Shown here: piece after piece, positions 44,241-52,838 of the stretch
Numbering within the stretch: the first letter of the stretch is position 1
How the letters are laid out: each line of letters begins with the position of its first letter
Assembly: GCF_002091715.1 (NCBI RefSeq)
Contig: NZ_BDAG01000005.1
Location: 124,001 to 188,000 of the forward strand
Direction of reading: 5' to 3'
Origin: Pseudomonas migulae NBRC 103157
GTDB taxonomy: Bacteria; Pseudomonadota; Gammaproteobacteria; Pseudomonadales; Pseudomonadaceae
DNA: 64,000 nt
Notes under the pieces: model-generated
Database searches by the model: none
What the model was told of the DNA's origin: nothing
What the model saw: the letters and a program-made list of their open reading frames with translations, nothing else
Program-made: the position numbers and the translations under genes

Positions 44241-44531
44241 TCAGGGATACTCCAACACCGCCTTGATCTGCCGCAGATTACGCTCGATCCAGCCCCGATC
44301 AATCGCCCCCCACTCGCGAATCCGATAACGCCCGGCATGGTTGCGCGCGCCCTCTTCCTGCTCGAACTCGCAAATGATGTCCAGATCCGCCAACGCCGCA
44401 ATGGTGTCCTGGGCCGTGCGCCGGGGCATGCCGGTCACCTCGGTCAGTGCCGGGACGCTGCTGGCCAGCCCGCTGTCGATCAGGTACGCCACGTACAAGC
44501 GGCGATAGAAGCTGCTCTTGGTCTTGCTCAC
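44241..44531 (-). CDS. Small winged-helix DNA-binding protein
   Basis: 96 residues: YRRLYVAYLIDSG, then a winged helix (VPALTEVTGMPRRTAQDTIAAL as recognition region, ICEFEQEEGARNHAGRYRI as wing). It resembles short MarR-like/winged-helix proteins annotated only as helix-turn-helix in pseudomonads. Start is GTG at 44531, with AAGGAG 6 bases upstream. Target genes unknown; it is next to the YgjP-like gene on the same strand, separated by a hairpin repeat. Confidence 0.72.
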   Translation of the reverse strand: MSKTKSSFYRRLYVAYLIDSGLASSVPALTEVTGMPRRTAQDTIAALADLDIICEFEQEEGARNHAGRYRIREWGAIDRGWIERNLRQIKAVLEYP

Positions 44532-44556
44532 GTCCGCTCCTTGTTATTAGAAGATC

Positions 44557-44633
44557 AAAAGATTGCAGCCTTCGGCAGCTCCTGCAGGGTGTGCGCCTTC
44601 CCTTGTAGGAGCTGCCGAAGGCTGAGATCTTTT
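44557..44633. repeat. Hairpin repeat of the GCTGCCGAAGGCTG family
   Basis: Arms 44557-44586 and 44604-44633 (AAAAGATTGCAGCCTTCGGC and partner, with a one-base deletion in the right arm). The right arm runs into the stop codon of the YgjP-like gene (TTACTGC, 44632-44638), so the repeat overlaps its coding end. Confidence 0.85.
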
Positions 44634-45123
44634 ACTGCATTTCCCGCCACGTCAGGTACACCCGCAAATCGAACTCGATCTGGTGATACCCCGGCAACAT
44701 GTGTTCGCACAGCTTGTAGAACGCCTTGTTGTGATCCGACTCCTTGAAGTGCGCCAGCTCGTGCACCACGATCATTTTCAGGAACTCGGCGGGGGCTTCC
44801 TTGAACAATGAAGCCACGCGGATTTCTTTCTTGGCCTTGAGCTTGCCGCCCTGCACCCGCGAGATCGTGGTGTGCAGGCCAAGGGCGCGGTGGGTCAGGT
44901 CCAGACGGTTGTCGAACAACACCTTGTCGATGGCCGGGGCGTTACGCAGGTATTCATGCTTCAGGTCCAGCGCATAGGTGTACAACGCCTTGTCGCTCTG
45001 CACGTCGTGCATTTGCGGGTAACGCTGGCTCAGGTAATCGCCCAGCCGACCTTCGGTGATCAGCCGGCGCACCTGGTCCTGCAATGCATCGGGATAGGCC
45101 TGGAGGAATTTCAAGGCAGTCAT
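44632..45123 (-). CDS. YgjP-like zinc metallopeptidase
   Basis: 163 residues of the M48-like YgjP/DUF45 group. The gluzincin motif is HELAHFKESDHNKAF (two His in HExxH, third ligand in the DHNKAFY helix), followed by LCEHMLPGYHQ. N-terminal helices TALKFLQAYPDALQDQVRRL. Cytoplasmic; substrates unknown. Start ATG at 45123. The stop codon lies in a hairpin repeat. Confidence 0.82.
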   Translation of the reverse strand: MTALKFLQAYPDALQDQVRRLITEGRLGDYLSQRYPQMHDVQSDKALYTYALDLKHEYLRNAPAIDKVLFDNRLDLTHRALGLHTTISRVQGGKLKAKKEIRVASLFKEAPAEFLKMIVVHELAHFKESDHNKAFYKLCEHMLPGYHQIEFDLRVYLTWREMQ

Positions 45124-45168
45124 CGGGGCGGCAACATCAGTTACGAAAAGGTCGCCAGTGTAGCGAAT

Positions 45169-47292
45169 TCAGTCCGTCAGCGCGCTCCAGTCGAACGGCT
45201 GCGCAAAGTCGCCGACCTCTTCAGCCACCATCGGGTGCGCCACCAGGAAGCCTTGTACGTACTCGCAACCATTGGCTTGCAGCCATTCATATTGCGCGAC
45301 GGTTTCCACCCCTTCGGCGATCACCAGCATTGCGTATTGTTTGCACAGGTCGATCACATTGCGCACCAGCGCCGCATCCCGTGAGGACGCTGGCAAGCGA
45401 GCGATCAGATGGCGATCGAGCTTGAGCGTGTCCAGCTCCAGATCGCGCAGATGAGCCAGCGAGCACGGCCCGGATCCGAAGTCATCCAGCGCCACCCGTA
45501 CGCCCAGGTTACGCAGCAGGCGCAGCTGTTTACGGGTTTCCTCGGGGTTGTGCATCAAGGCCTCTTCAGTGACCTCGACTTCCAGATGACGCGCCTGCAA
45601 GCCATGACGCTCCAGCACCTGGCGCAACTCGGTGACCAGGTTGGGCATGCCAAATTGCGTGCTGCTCAAACTGACCCCCAGCACCAGGTCCTCGGCAAAC
45701 AGGGTTTCCCAGGCTTTGCGCTGCCCGGCGCCACAATGATAGATCCAGCTGCCCAGGCGACTGATCAACCGCGCTTCTTCCAGCAACGGTAAAAACAGTC
45801 CGGGCGGCACGTCGCCGACACTCGGGTGCTGCCAGCGCAATAGCGCTTCGAACCCGCGAATCTGTCCACCGTCGATGGCCACCTGCGGTTGATACACCAG
45901 ATTGAAATCACGGTTTTCAATGGCGGTGCGCACACTTTCTTCGAGCATCAGCCGTGAGCGCGCCCGACCATTCATGTCATGGTCATAGAAGCGATACTGC
46001 TGACGGCCGGCACGCTTGGCCTCGTACATGGCGATGTCCGAAGCCCGCATCAGACCATCGAGATTGGCCCCGCAATCCGGGTACGTGGCGATGCCGATGC
46101 TGGCGCCCAGCGCAATATCCAGACCATCGATCTGCTGACAGATCGACACCCGCTCGATGAGCTTTTCGGCAATCTTCGCCGCTTGTTCGGGGAACTCCAG
46201 ATCCAGCAGCGCCGTGAACTCATCGCCGCCCATGCGCGCCAGAATGTCGAACGGCCGCAAGCACGCCTTCAACTGCTCGGAGACCCAGCGCAACACGCGG
46301 TCGCCGGCATCGTGGCCAAGGGAATCGTTGACCCGCTTGAACCCGTCGAGATCGAGATAGAGCAGCACCCACGAGCTGTCGGAGCGCTCGCCACGCAGCA
46401 GCAGGTTTTCCACCGTCTGATAGAAACCTCGGCGATTGAGCAGCCCGGTCAACGGGTCGGTCACCGCCTGGAATTCCAGCTGCTGATGCAGGTGGCGCAC
46501 CACCGACATGTCCAGCACCGTCACCACCATCGCGTGCTGTTCGGTGGGCAATGGTGCGCAAGACAGCGCCACGGGCACCTGCTGGCCGGGGGCCGTACGC
46601 AACAGCGCGTCATGCAGGCGCAAGGTTTCGCCGCGTTTATAACCGGCGAGCAATTCGGAGTCGGCCCAGATCGGAATGTGCGGTTTTTGCAGGTAATCCA
46701 GAAACTCTTTGCCTTGCAGGTCTTGCAGCTTGGCATTCAGCAGCCGCGACATCGCCGGGTTGGCAAAGCGGATCAGACCGTCTTCGCCGACCACCAGAAT
46801 GCCTTCGGCGGCGTTGTCCAGCACCGAGGCATTAAAGGCGCGCGCGACCTCCAGATCGTGGCTCAGGCGCTGCAACGCCCGGCGATTGCGCTGATGCTCG
46901 AGCAGTGCCTGGACTTTGGGCTTGAGGATCTGCGGATCGAACGGTTTGAACAGGTAATCCACCGCACCGCTGGCATAGCCCTTGATCACGGCGTCCTGGG
47001 ACTGTTCGTTGGCGGTGAGGAAAATGATCGGTGTGAGACGGGTTCGCTGGCTGCCGCGCATCAGGCGTGCGACTTCAAAGCCGTCCATGCCCGGCATCTG
47101 CACATCCAGCAGCACCAGGTCGATATCGTGTTCGAGTAAAAGACTGAGGGCTTCAAATCCGGACGCAGCCGTCATGACCTGCCAATCCTGGCGCTGCAAC
47201 AACGCGCGCATGCTGATCAGGTTTTCAGGGTAATCATCGACGATTAAAAGGGTTGAGCTGCCTTCGGCTGGCGTGGGTTGCGCGCATTCCAT
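45169..47292 (-). CDS. Response-regulator cyclic-di-GMP protein: REC-PAS-GGDEF-EAL
   Basis: 707 residues. REC 14-130 with phospho-acceptor D63 (LVLLDVQMPGMDGFE) and K116; PAS ~150-265; GGDEF 275-440 with intact G355-G-D-E-F359 and an I-site R346-P-F-D349 five residues before it; EAL 450-695 with E482-A-L484, EVTE 573-576, D603-D604 in ALDDFGSG, K624 and AEGVET. The metal-binding Asn of the family V-N-L-S motif is serine (LGVSLSSTQF). So it should make cyclic-di-GMP under phosphorylation control; phosphodiesterase activity may be weakened. No histidine kinase gene is adjacent. The gap 47293-47611 has no feature I can support. Confidence 0.88.
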   Translation of the reverse strand: MECAQPTPAEGSSTLLIVDDYPENLISMRALLQRQDWQVMTAASGFEALSLLLEHDIDLVLLDVQMPGMDGFEVARLMRGSQRTRLTPIIFLTANEQSQDAVIKGYASGAVDYLFKPFDPQILKPKVQALLEHQRNRRALQRLSHDLEVARAFNASVLDNAAEGILVVGEDGLIRFANPAMSRLLNAKLQDLQGKEFLDYLQKPHIPIWADSELLAGYKRGETLRLHDALLRTAPGQQVPVALSCAPLPTEQHAMVVTVLDMSVVRHLHQQLEFQAVTDPLTGLLNRRGFYQTVENLLLRGERSDSSWVLLYLDLDGFKRVNDSLGHDAGDRVLRWVSEQLKACLRPFDILARMGGDEFTALLDLEFPEQAAKIAEKLIERVSICQQIDGLDIALGASIGIATYPDCGANLDGLMRASDIAMYEAKRAGRQQYRFYDHDMNGRARSRLMLEESVRTAIENRDFNLVYQPQVAIDGGQIRGFEALLRWQHPSVGDVPPGLFLPLLEEARLISRLGSWIYHCGAGQRKAWETLFAEDLVLGVSLSSTQFGMPNLVTELRQVLERHGLQARHLEVEVTEEALMHNPEETRKQLRLLRNLGVRVALDDFGSGPCSLAHLRDLELDTLKLDRHLIARLPASSRDAALVRNVIDLCKQYAMLVIAEGVETVAQYEWLQANGCEYVQGFLVAHPMVAEEVGDFAQPFDWSALTD

Positions 47293-47611
47293 GCTGCTTC
47301 TCTTGTTGGGGCGTCAGGCCGGTTTCTCGTGAAAACCGGACAAAAACAAGCCTTCACTCTAGACCGGGATTCGCGAAAGCAGAAGATATCAGTAAGCCAT
47401 CATTTAACTAAAGGGTTCATTTGCCGACTAACGGTCACCGCTACAGGCCGCTAAAACCGGGAAAGATGGCCTTTTAACAGGATTTTGACGTCATCCATCT
47501 GTCAGACAGCCGTTAACAAATTGAACTTTCACGCTTATAAAGAACGCCCTCCAAGGCGCGTGCTAGAGCTTCTGGTACGTCCGTGCTGCAAAATTTGTGG
47601 AAGCTTTGTCT

Positions 47612-48280
47612 ATGATCGATCTCGCATCCTGGAACCTCAGTGTTCCCGTCGGCAACCCGCCGTACACCGTTGAAACAGCCAAACTGGTGAACGGCTTCAA
47701 GGATCAATACTTCCACTCCGACACCGGCACCCTGTTTTTCTGGTCGCCGGTGACTGGCACGAGAACGGAAAATGCGAAATATCCGCGCACCGAACTGCGG
47801 GAAACCTACAGCAACGGCACCCTGAAAAACTGGTACTACCCGGACGCCGACAATTCCCTGCGCGCCACCCTGGCGGTGAACCAGGTGCCGAGCTCGGGCA
47901 AGATCGTCATCGGCCAGATCCACGCCTATCAAAGCCAAAAGCCCATGGTCAAGGTCGAGTACCAATACAAGACCACCACGAAAACCGGCAACATCGTCGC
48001 CAAAGTGCGCATGCACCCTGATGATGGCGAAGGCCGGGTAATCACCATCGCCACTGGCGTGAAGCTGGATCAGGAGTTCTCCTACATGATCCACCTCAGC
48101 CCTGGCGGGGCGCTGGGCGTCAGTGCCGCGGGTTATCAATGGGACACCAACATCAGCGCCACGTGGCGGGTTAAACCGCTGTACTTCAAGGCCGGGGTGT
48201 ATGTGCAGGACAACACCGGGTACACCAGTGAAGGCGGTAAAGTGACATTTAGCAAACTGGATATTGATCACGATAAGTGA
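47612..48280 (+). CDS. Alginate lyase, polysaccharide lyase family 7
   Basis: 222 residues forming one PL7 jelly-roll domain. The three family motifs are present: R-T-E-L-R (KYPRTELRE), Q-I-H (VIGQIHAY) and Y-F-K-A-G-x-Y-x-Q (LYFKAGVYVQ). It cleaves alginate by beta-elimination. No signal peptide is visible, so it may be cytoplasmic or exported by another route. ATG at 47612 follows GGAAG by 8 bases; GTG at 47597 would add five residues. It stands alone, not with alginate biosynthesis genes. Confidence 0.88.
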   Translation: MIDLASWNLSVPVGNPPYTVETAKLVNGFKDQYFHSDTGTLFFWSPVTGTRTENAKYPRTELRETYSNGTLKNWYYPDADNSLRATLAVNQVPSSGKIVIGQIHAYQSQKPMVKVEYQYKTTTKTGNIVAKVRMHPDDGEGRVITIATGVKLDQEFSYMIHLSPGGALGVSAAGYQWDTNISATWRVKPLYFKAGVYVQDNTGYTSEGGKVTFSKLDIDHDK

Positions 48281-48298
48281 TGTGAATCACAGCTGAAC

Positions 48299-48388
48299 TG
48301 TGGGAGCGGGCTTGCTCGCGAAAGCGTAGTGTCAGACGACATCAATGCTGAATGACACACCGCTTTCGCGAGCAAGCCCGCTCCCATA
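48299..48388. repeat. REP inverted pair after the alginate lyase
   Basis: Arms 48299-48326 and 48361-48388, GAGCGGGCTTGCTCGCGAAAGCG family, 18 bases after the stop codon. Confidence 0.9.
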
Positions 48389-48418
48389 GGGGATCGCATT
48401 GACCATTAATCATCGCCC

Positions 48419-48450
48419 ACAAAAAACCCGCCTCTCGGCGGGTTTTTTGT
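48419..48450. terminator. Bidirectional terminator between alginate lyase and fba
   Basis: ACAAAAAACCCGCC, loop TCTC, GGCGGGTTTTTTGT. Perfect stem with T-runs in both directions; ends the fba transcript 20 bases after its stop codon. Confidence 0.92.
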
Positions 48451-48470
48451 GCGGCTCAAACGCGGAAGGC

Positions 48471-49535
48471 TTAGTTGACCTTGGCGTTCAACTCACCTTT
48501 CAGGTAACGCTGGTACATCGCTTCCAGCGAGATCGGCTTGATCTTCGAAGCGTTGCCGGCAGTGCCGAAAGCTTCGTAGCGAGCGATACATACATCACGC
48601 ATCGCAGTAACGGTCGCGCCGAAGAATTTACGTGGGTCGAATTCGCTCGGGTTGGTGGCCATCAGGCGACGCATCGCACCGGTGGACGCCAGGCGCAGGT
48701 CAGTGTCGATGTTGACCTTGCGCACGCCGTGCTTGATGCCTTCAACGATTTCTTCAACCGGCACGCCGTAGGTTTCTTTGATGTCGCCGCCGTACTGGTT
48801 GATGATCGCCAGCCACTCTTGCGGAACCGAAGACGAACCGTGCATCACCAGGTGGGTGTTGGGGATACGTTTGTGGATTTCCTTGATGCGGTCGATGGCC
48901 AGCACGTCGCCGGTAGGCGGCTTGGTGAACTTGTACGCGCCGTGGCTGGTGCCGATGGCGATGGCCAGGGCGTCGACCTGGGTGCGCTTGACGAAGTCAG
49001 CGGCTTCTTCCGGGTCGGTCAGCATCTGGCTGTGATCCAGAACGCCTTCGGCACCGATGCCGTCTTCTTCACCGGCCATGCCGGTTTCCAGCGAACCCAG
49101 GCAGCCCAGCTCGCCTTCTACCGAAACGCCGCAGGCGTGAGCCATGGCCACGGTTTGTTGGGTGACGCGCACGTTGTAGTCGTAGTCGGTCGGGGTCTTG
49201 CCGTCTTCGCCGAGGGAGCCGTCCATCATCACCGAGCTGAAGCCCAGTTGGATGGAGCGCTGGCAGACGTCTGGGCTGGTGCCGTGGTCCTGGTGCATGC
49301 ACACCGGGATGTGCGGGAATTCTTCGATTGCCGCCAGGATCAGGTGACGCAGGAACGGTGCGCCGGCGTATTTGCGAGCACCGGCCGAAGCCTGGACGAT
49401 CACCGGGGAGTCAGTCTTGTCAGCGGCTTCCATGATGGCGCGCATCTGCTCAAGGTTGTTGACGTTGAAGGCTGGAACGCCGTAGCCGAACTCGGCTGCG
49501 TGGTCCAGCATCTGGCGCATGCTGATAAGTGCCAT
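48471..49535 (-). CDS. fba: Class II fructose-bisphosphate aldolase
   Basis: 354 residues, zinc-dependent aldolase. Zinc ligand in [11 protein letters not shown], active-site [21 protein letters not shown] and [10 protein letters not shown], phosphate loop GTSHGAYKF and [11 protein letters not shown], and [14 protein letters not shown] helix ([12 protein letters not shown]). It interconverts fructose-1,6-bisphosphate and triose phosphates. In pseudomonads it is mainly gluconeogenic. Start ATG at 49535 behind GAGAGA. Last of the tkt-epd-pgk block, separated from the lipoprotein genes by a REP pair. Confidence 0.94.
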   Translation of the reverse strand: MALISMRQMLDHAAEFGYGVPAFNVNNLEQMRAIMEAADKTDSPVIVQASAGARKYAGAPFLRHLILAAIEEFPHIPVCMHQDHGTSPDVCQRSIQLGFSSVMMDGSLGEDGKTPTDYDYNVRVTQQTVAMAHACGVSVEGELGCLGSLETGMAGEEDGIGAEGVLDHSQMLTDPEEAADFVKRTQVDALAIAIGTSHGAYKFTKPPTGDVLAIDRIKEIHKRIPNTHLVMHGSSSVPQEWLAIINQYGGDIKETYGVPVEEIVEGIKHGVRKVNIDTDLRLASTGAMRRLMATNPSEFDPRKFFGATVTAMRDVCIARYEAFGTAGNASKIKPISLEAMYQRYLKGELNAKVN

Positions 49536-49678
49536 TGTGTGTGTCTCTCCCGGTTTGGGTCGTTAATCGTGCCAGCCTGCCGGAGCGGCGGCGGCTATTC
49601 AAGTTATTGCAGATCGGAGGGTTTGGCCCGGTCCGCTAATTCGGTACTACAAAAATCTTCAGTACTGCACAGAACCCC

Positions 49679-49767
49679 GTGGGAGCGGGCTTGCTCGCGA
49701 ATGCGGTTTCACATTCAACATTGATGTCGACTGACCCACCGCTTTCGCGAGCAAGCCCGCTCCCGCA
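49679..49767. repeat. REP inverted pair upstream of fba
   Basis: Arms 49679-49704 and 49740-49767, GAGCGGGCTTGCTCGCGA family with a CTCCCGCA variant. The fba promoter presumably lies at 49540-49675, but no strong match is seen. Confidence 0.88.
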
Positions 49768-49814
49768 TTTGGATCTGCTTCCACATTGGATCTGTGGTGT
49801 ATCAATTTTGTGTC

Positions 49815-50147
49815 TTACTGCGCTTTACAACCGCGGCCAATCAAATCGTTGGTGGCGACCCAGTACACCAGGCCTTCCTCACCTTTTACGTGAAACGCCA
49901 GCATGTCGTTGCTGTACAGCGAACCTTCCGCACCCGGTTCAAGCTTCAGGCGATAGACCTGATCGGCCCCGCCGAGGCGCACGTCGACAGCCTTGCGGCT
50001 GTCATCAGTGTACCGCCAGAGCACTTTGGCCTGGCTGTCGCAGGTCCAGGTGGTCCAGTTATCCGTCGATTCGGCAGGCTTGAACAGGTTGAAATTCGAG
50101 CAACCCGCCAGCAGTGCCAGCACCGTAATGGCGATAAAACCTTTCAT
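49815..50147 (-). CDS. MliC-family lipoprotein, putative lysozyme inhibitor
   Basis: 110 residues with a lipoprotein signal (AITVLALLAGCSN; Cys at 16). The mature part fits the MliC/PliC barrel: TTWTCDSQAKVLWRYTDD, then VYRLKLEPGAEGSLYSNDMLAFHVKGEEGLVYW and a C-terminal cysteine. Membrane-anchored MliC proteins block c-type lysozyme. ATG at 50147 behind GAGGAACAC; the frame to 50213 precedes the signal and is rejected. It lies between pgk and fba, like PA0554-type genes. Confidence 0.78.
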   Translation of the reverse strand: MKGFIAITVLALLAGCSNFNLFKPAESTDNWTTWTCDSQAKVLWRYTDDSRKAVDVRLGGADQVYRLKLEPGAEGSLYSNDMLAFHVKGEEGLVYWVATNDLIGRGCKAQ

Positions 50148-50203
50148 CCGTGTTCCTCGACTGACGGCGCACGCCGCCAGCCCTGAGTAAGGAGTCAGAC
50201 CCG

Positions 50204-50425
50204 TCAAGGGCAACCATGTTCCTTGGCGGGTGTCTGTGTTTCGTATTTGTCCAGGCCATCAGGACCGGAACGCTTGTTGATCACCGGGTTGGTTTCCGCT
50301 TGCCAGTCAGCCTGGTAGCAGCCTTTTTCAACCGATTGCGGCGCAGGGTCCGGCTTGGCTTTGGGGTTACTCCCGCAAGCCGCCAGCGAACCTGCAACGA
50401 TCAACAGCGCTAGCGCCTTGACCAT
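50204..50425 (-). CDS. Small lipoprotein of unknown function
   Basis: 73 residues: lipoprotein signal (ALALLIVAGSLAACGSN; Cys ~17) followed by a short proline- and charge-rich tail with two more cysteines (EKGCYQADW, KEHGCP). No family recognised; its place after pgk matches PA0553-type genes of P. aeruginosa. ATG at 50425 behind GGGAG; 34 bases after pgk, likely co-transcribed. Confidence 0.7.
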   Translation of the reverse strand: MVKALALLIVAGSLAACGSNPKAKPDPAPQSVEKGCYQADWQAETNPVINKRSGPDGLDKYETQTPAKEHGCP

Positions 50426-50459
50426 CTGAACACTCCCTTTCCTGGTCAAATCAGCGACC

Positions 50460-51623
50460 TCAGGCCTTGGCCCGACTTTCCAGGACTTCTACGGCTGGCA
50501 ACACTTTGCCTTCGACGAATTCGAGGAATGCGCCGCCGCCGGTAGAAATGTAGGAGATCTGATCCGCTACGCCATATTTGTCGATGGCCGCCAGGGTGTC
50601 GCCGCCGCCCGCGATGGAGAACGCCGAGCTTTCTGCGATGGCCTGAGCCAGCACTTTGGTGCCGTTACCGAACTGGTCGAATTCGAACACGCCGACCGGG
50701 CCGTTCCACAGGATGGTCTTGGACGACTTCAACAGCTCGGCGAAATTCGCCGCGGTCTGTGGGCCGATGTCCAGGATCATGTCGTCTGCCGCTACGTCGG
50801 CGATCAGCTTGACGGTTGCGGTAGCGCTTTCAGCGAATTCCTTGGCAACCACAACGTCTACCGGCAGCGGCACGCTGACTTTCGCGGCGATCTCGCGAGC
50901 GGTGTCCAGCAGGTCCGGCTCGTACAGGGATTTGCCGACCGGATGACCGGCAGCCGCCAGGAACGTGTTGGCAATGCCGCCGCCAACGATCAACTGGTTG
51001 CAGATCTGGCTCAGGCTGTTCAGCACGTCGAGTTTGGTCGAGACCTTGGAACCGGCAACGATGGCCGCCATTGGCTGGGCCGGGGCGCCGAGGGCTTTGC
51101 CCAGTGCGTCGAGCTCAGCGGCCAGCAGCGGGCCAGCGGCAGCGACTTTGGCGAACTTGGCCACGCCATGGGTCGAACCCTCGGCGCGGTGAGCGGTGCC
51201 GAAGGCGTCCATCACGAACACGTCGCACAGGGCGGCGTATTGTCGGGCCAGTTCGTCAGCGTTCTTTTTCTCGCCTTTGTTGAAGCGCACGTTTTCGAAC
51301 AGCACGATGTCGCCGGCCTTGACGTCAACGCCGCCCAGGTAATCGGCAACCAGCGGCACTTCGCGGCCCAGGGCCTTGCTCAGGTAGTCGGCGACAGGCT
51401 TGAGGCTGTTCTCGGCCGAGAACTCGCCTTCGGTCGGACGGCCAAGGTGCGAGCAGACCATCACGGCCGCGCCTTTTTCCAGGGCCAGCTTGATGGTCGG
51501 CAGCGAAGCCAGGATTCGCGCATCGCTGGTGACTACACCGTCCTTGACTGGGACGTTGAGGTCTTCGCGGATCAATACGCGCTTACCTTGCAGATCGAGG
51601 TCGGACATCTTCAACACGGTCAT
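50460..51623 (-). CDS. pgk: Phosphoglycerate kinase
   Basis: 387 residues, complete. N-terminal [26 protein letters not shown], and C-terminal nucleotide domain [15 protein letters not shown] and the [13 protein letters not shown] loop. It transfers phosphate between 1,3-bisphosphoglycerate and ADP. Start ATG at 51623 behind AGGAAG; an inner ATG at 51608 is the alternative. 12 bases after epd, so co-transcribed. Confidence 0.95.
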   Translation of the reverse strand: MTVLKMSDLDLQGKRVLIREDLNVPVKDGVVTSDARILASLPTIKLALEKGAAVMVCSHLGRPTEGEFSAENSLKPVADYLSKALGREVPLVADYLGGVDVKAGDIVLFENVRFNKGEKKNADELARQYAALCDVFVMDAFGTAHRAEGSTHGVAKFAKVAAAGPLLAAELDALGKALGAPAQPMAAIVAGSKVSTKLDVLNSLSQICNQLIVGGGIANTFLAAAGHPVGKSLYEPDLLDTAREIAAKVSVPLPVDVVVAKEFAESATATVKLIADVAADDMILDIGPQTAANFAELLKSSKTILWNGPVGVFEFDQFGNGTKVLAQAIAESSAFSIAGGGDTLAAIDKYGVADQISYISTGGGAFLEFVEGKVLPAVEVLESRAKA

Positions 51624-51635
51624 GGGTCGCACTTC

Positions 51636-52688
51636 CTACAGTTTTTTTGAAGTCGCTGTTTGCAGATAGTGTTCTGCAACGTCCAGCATTCGGTTGGCAA
51701 AACCCCATTCGTTGTCGAACCAGGCCAGGATGTTCACCAGCCGTGGGCCGGAAACTCGAGTCTGACTGGCATCGACGATGGCCGAATGTGGGTCATGGTT
51801 GAAATCACAGCTTGCATGGGGAAGCTCGGTGTAGGCCAGCAGGCCTTTGAGCGGGCCGCTGGTGGCAGCCTCGCGCAGGATCCGGTTGACCTCAGTGGCA
51901 TCGGTGTCGCTCACGGTCTGCATCGTAATGTCGAGGCAAGACACGTTTACCGTTGGCACTCGCACGGCTTTGGCCTGAATTCGCCCGGCAAGTTCCGGCA
52001 ACAGGCGCTCGATGCCACGCGCCAGACCAGTGGACACCGGAATCACCGACTGAAACGCCGAACGGGTGCGGCGCAGGTCTTCGTGATGATAGGCGTCTAT
52101 GACGGGCTGATCGTTCATCGCCGAGTGGATGGTGGTGATCGACACGTATTCCAGACCAATGGCCTGATCCAGCAGGCGCAACAGCGGCACGCCGCAGTTG
52201 GTGGTGCAGGACGCGTTGGACACCAGCAGCTCGTCGCCGGTCAGGCAATCCTGGTTCACGCCGTAGACGATGGTGGCGTCGACATCCGCCTCGCTGGCCA
52301 TCGGCTGGGAAAACAGCACACGCGGGGCGCCGGCCTCGAGGAAACGCTGGCCATCTTCGCGGGTGTGGTAAGCGCCGGAGCACTCCAGCACCAGATCGAC
52401 GTCGAGAGACGCCCAATCGATGCCTTCGGGGGTAGCACTGCGCAGGACCTTCACGCAGTCGCCATTAATATGCAGACAATCGCCGTCGACCTTCACTTCG
52501 CCGGGAAAACGCCCGTGCGTGGAGTCGAAGCGTGTCAGGTATTCGATGCTGGCCATGTCGGCCAGATCGTTGATCGCGACAATCTCAAACCCGGCCTTCT
52601 CGCCTCGCTCGAACAACGCACGCAAGACGCAACGACCAATCCGGCCGTAGCCGTTGAGTGCAACTTTGTAGGGACGCGGTTGAGGCAT
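51636..52688 (-). CDS. epd: D-erythrose-4-phosphate dehydrogenase
   Basis: 350 residues of the GAPDH family. NAD loop NGYGRIGRCVLRALFERG, catalytic cysteine in SNASCTTNCGVPLL, histidine in the TTIHSAMNDQPVIDAYH segment. The Epd-like features and its place between tkt and pgk favour erythrose-4-phosphate oxidation for pyridoxal-phosphate synthesis over glycolytic GAPDH. ATG at 52688; upstream codons translate REP DNA. Confidence 0.9.
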   Translation of the reverse strand: MPQPRPYKVALNGYGRIGRCVLRALFERGEKAGFEIVAINDLADMASIEYLTRFDSTHGRFPGEVKVDGDCLHINGDCVKVLRSATPEGIDWASLDVDLVLECSGAYHTREDGQRFLEAGAPRVLFSQPMASEADVDATIVYGVNQDCLTGDELLVSNASCTTNCGVPLLRLLDQAIGLEYVSITTIHSAMNDQPVIDAYHHEDLRRTRSAFQSVIPVSTGLARGIERLLPELAGRIQAKAVRVPTVNVSCLDITMQTVSDTDATEVNRILREAATSGPLKGLLAYTELPHASCDFNHDPHSAIVDASQTRVSGPRLVNILAWFDNEWGFANRMLDVAEHYLQTATSKKL

Positions 52689-52743
52689 GGGGTTCTCGAT
52701 TACCGTGGTGAATCCGTTATTGCAACGTTGACCGAACCACCGT

Positions 52744-52809
52744 CTTCGCGAGCAAGCCCGCTCCCACAAGGGAATGCATTCCAATGTGGGAGCGGGCTTG
52801 CTCGCGAAG
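52744..52809. repeat. REP inverted pair between tkt and epd
   Basis: Perfect arms 52744-52768 and 52785-52809, GAGCGGGCTTGCTCGCGAAG family with a 16-base loop; inside the tkt-epd-pgk block. Confidence 0.92.
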
Positions 52810-52838
52810 GCGGCAGTCCGGACGACGCAACTTCTGGA

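Noticed and set aside
47523..47554. GAACTT followed by TCCAA before the alginate lyase, resembling an AlgU promoter
   Set aside because: The spacing is 21 bases instead of 16-17, so an AlgU promoter is not supported.
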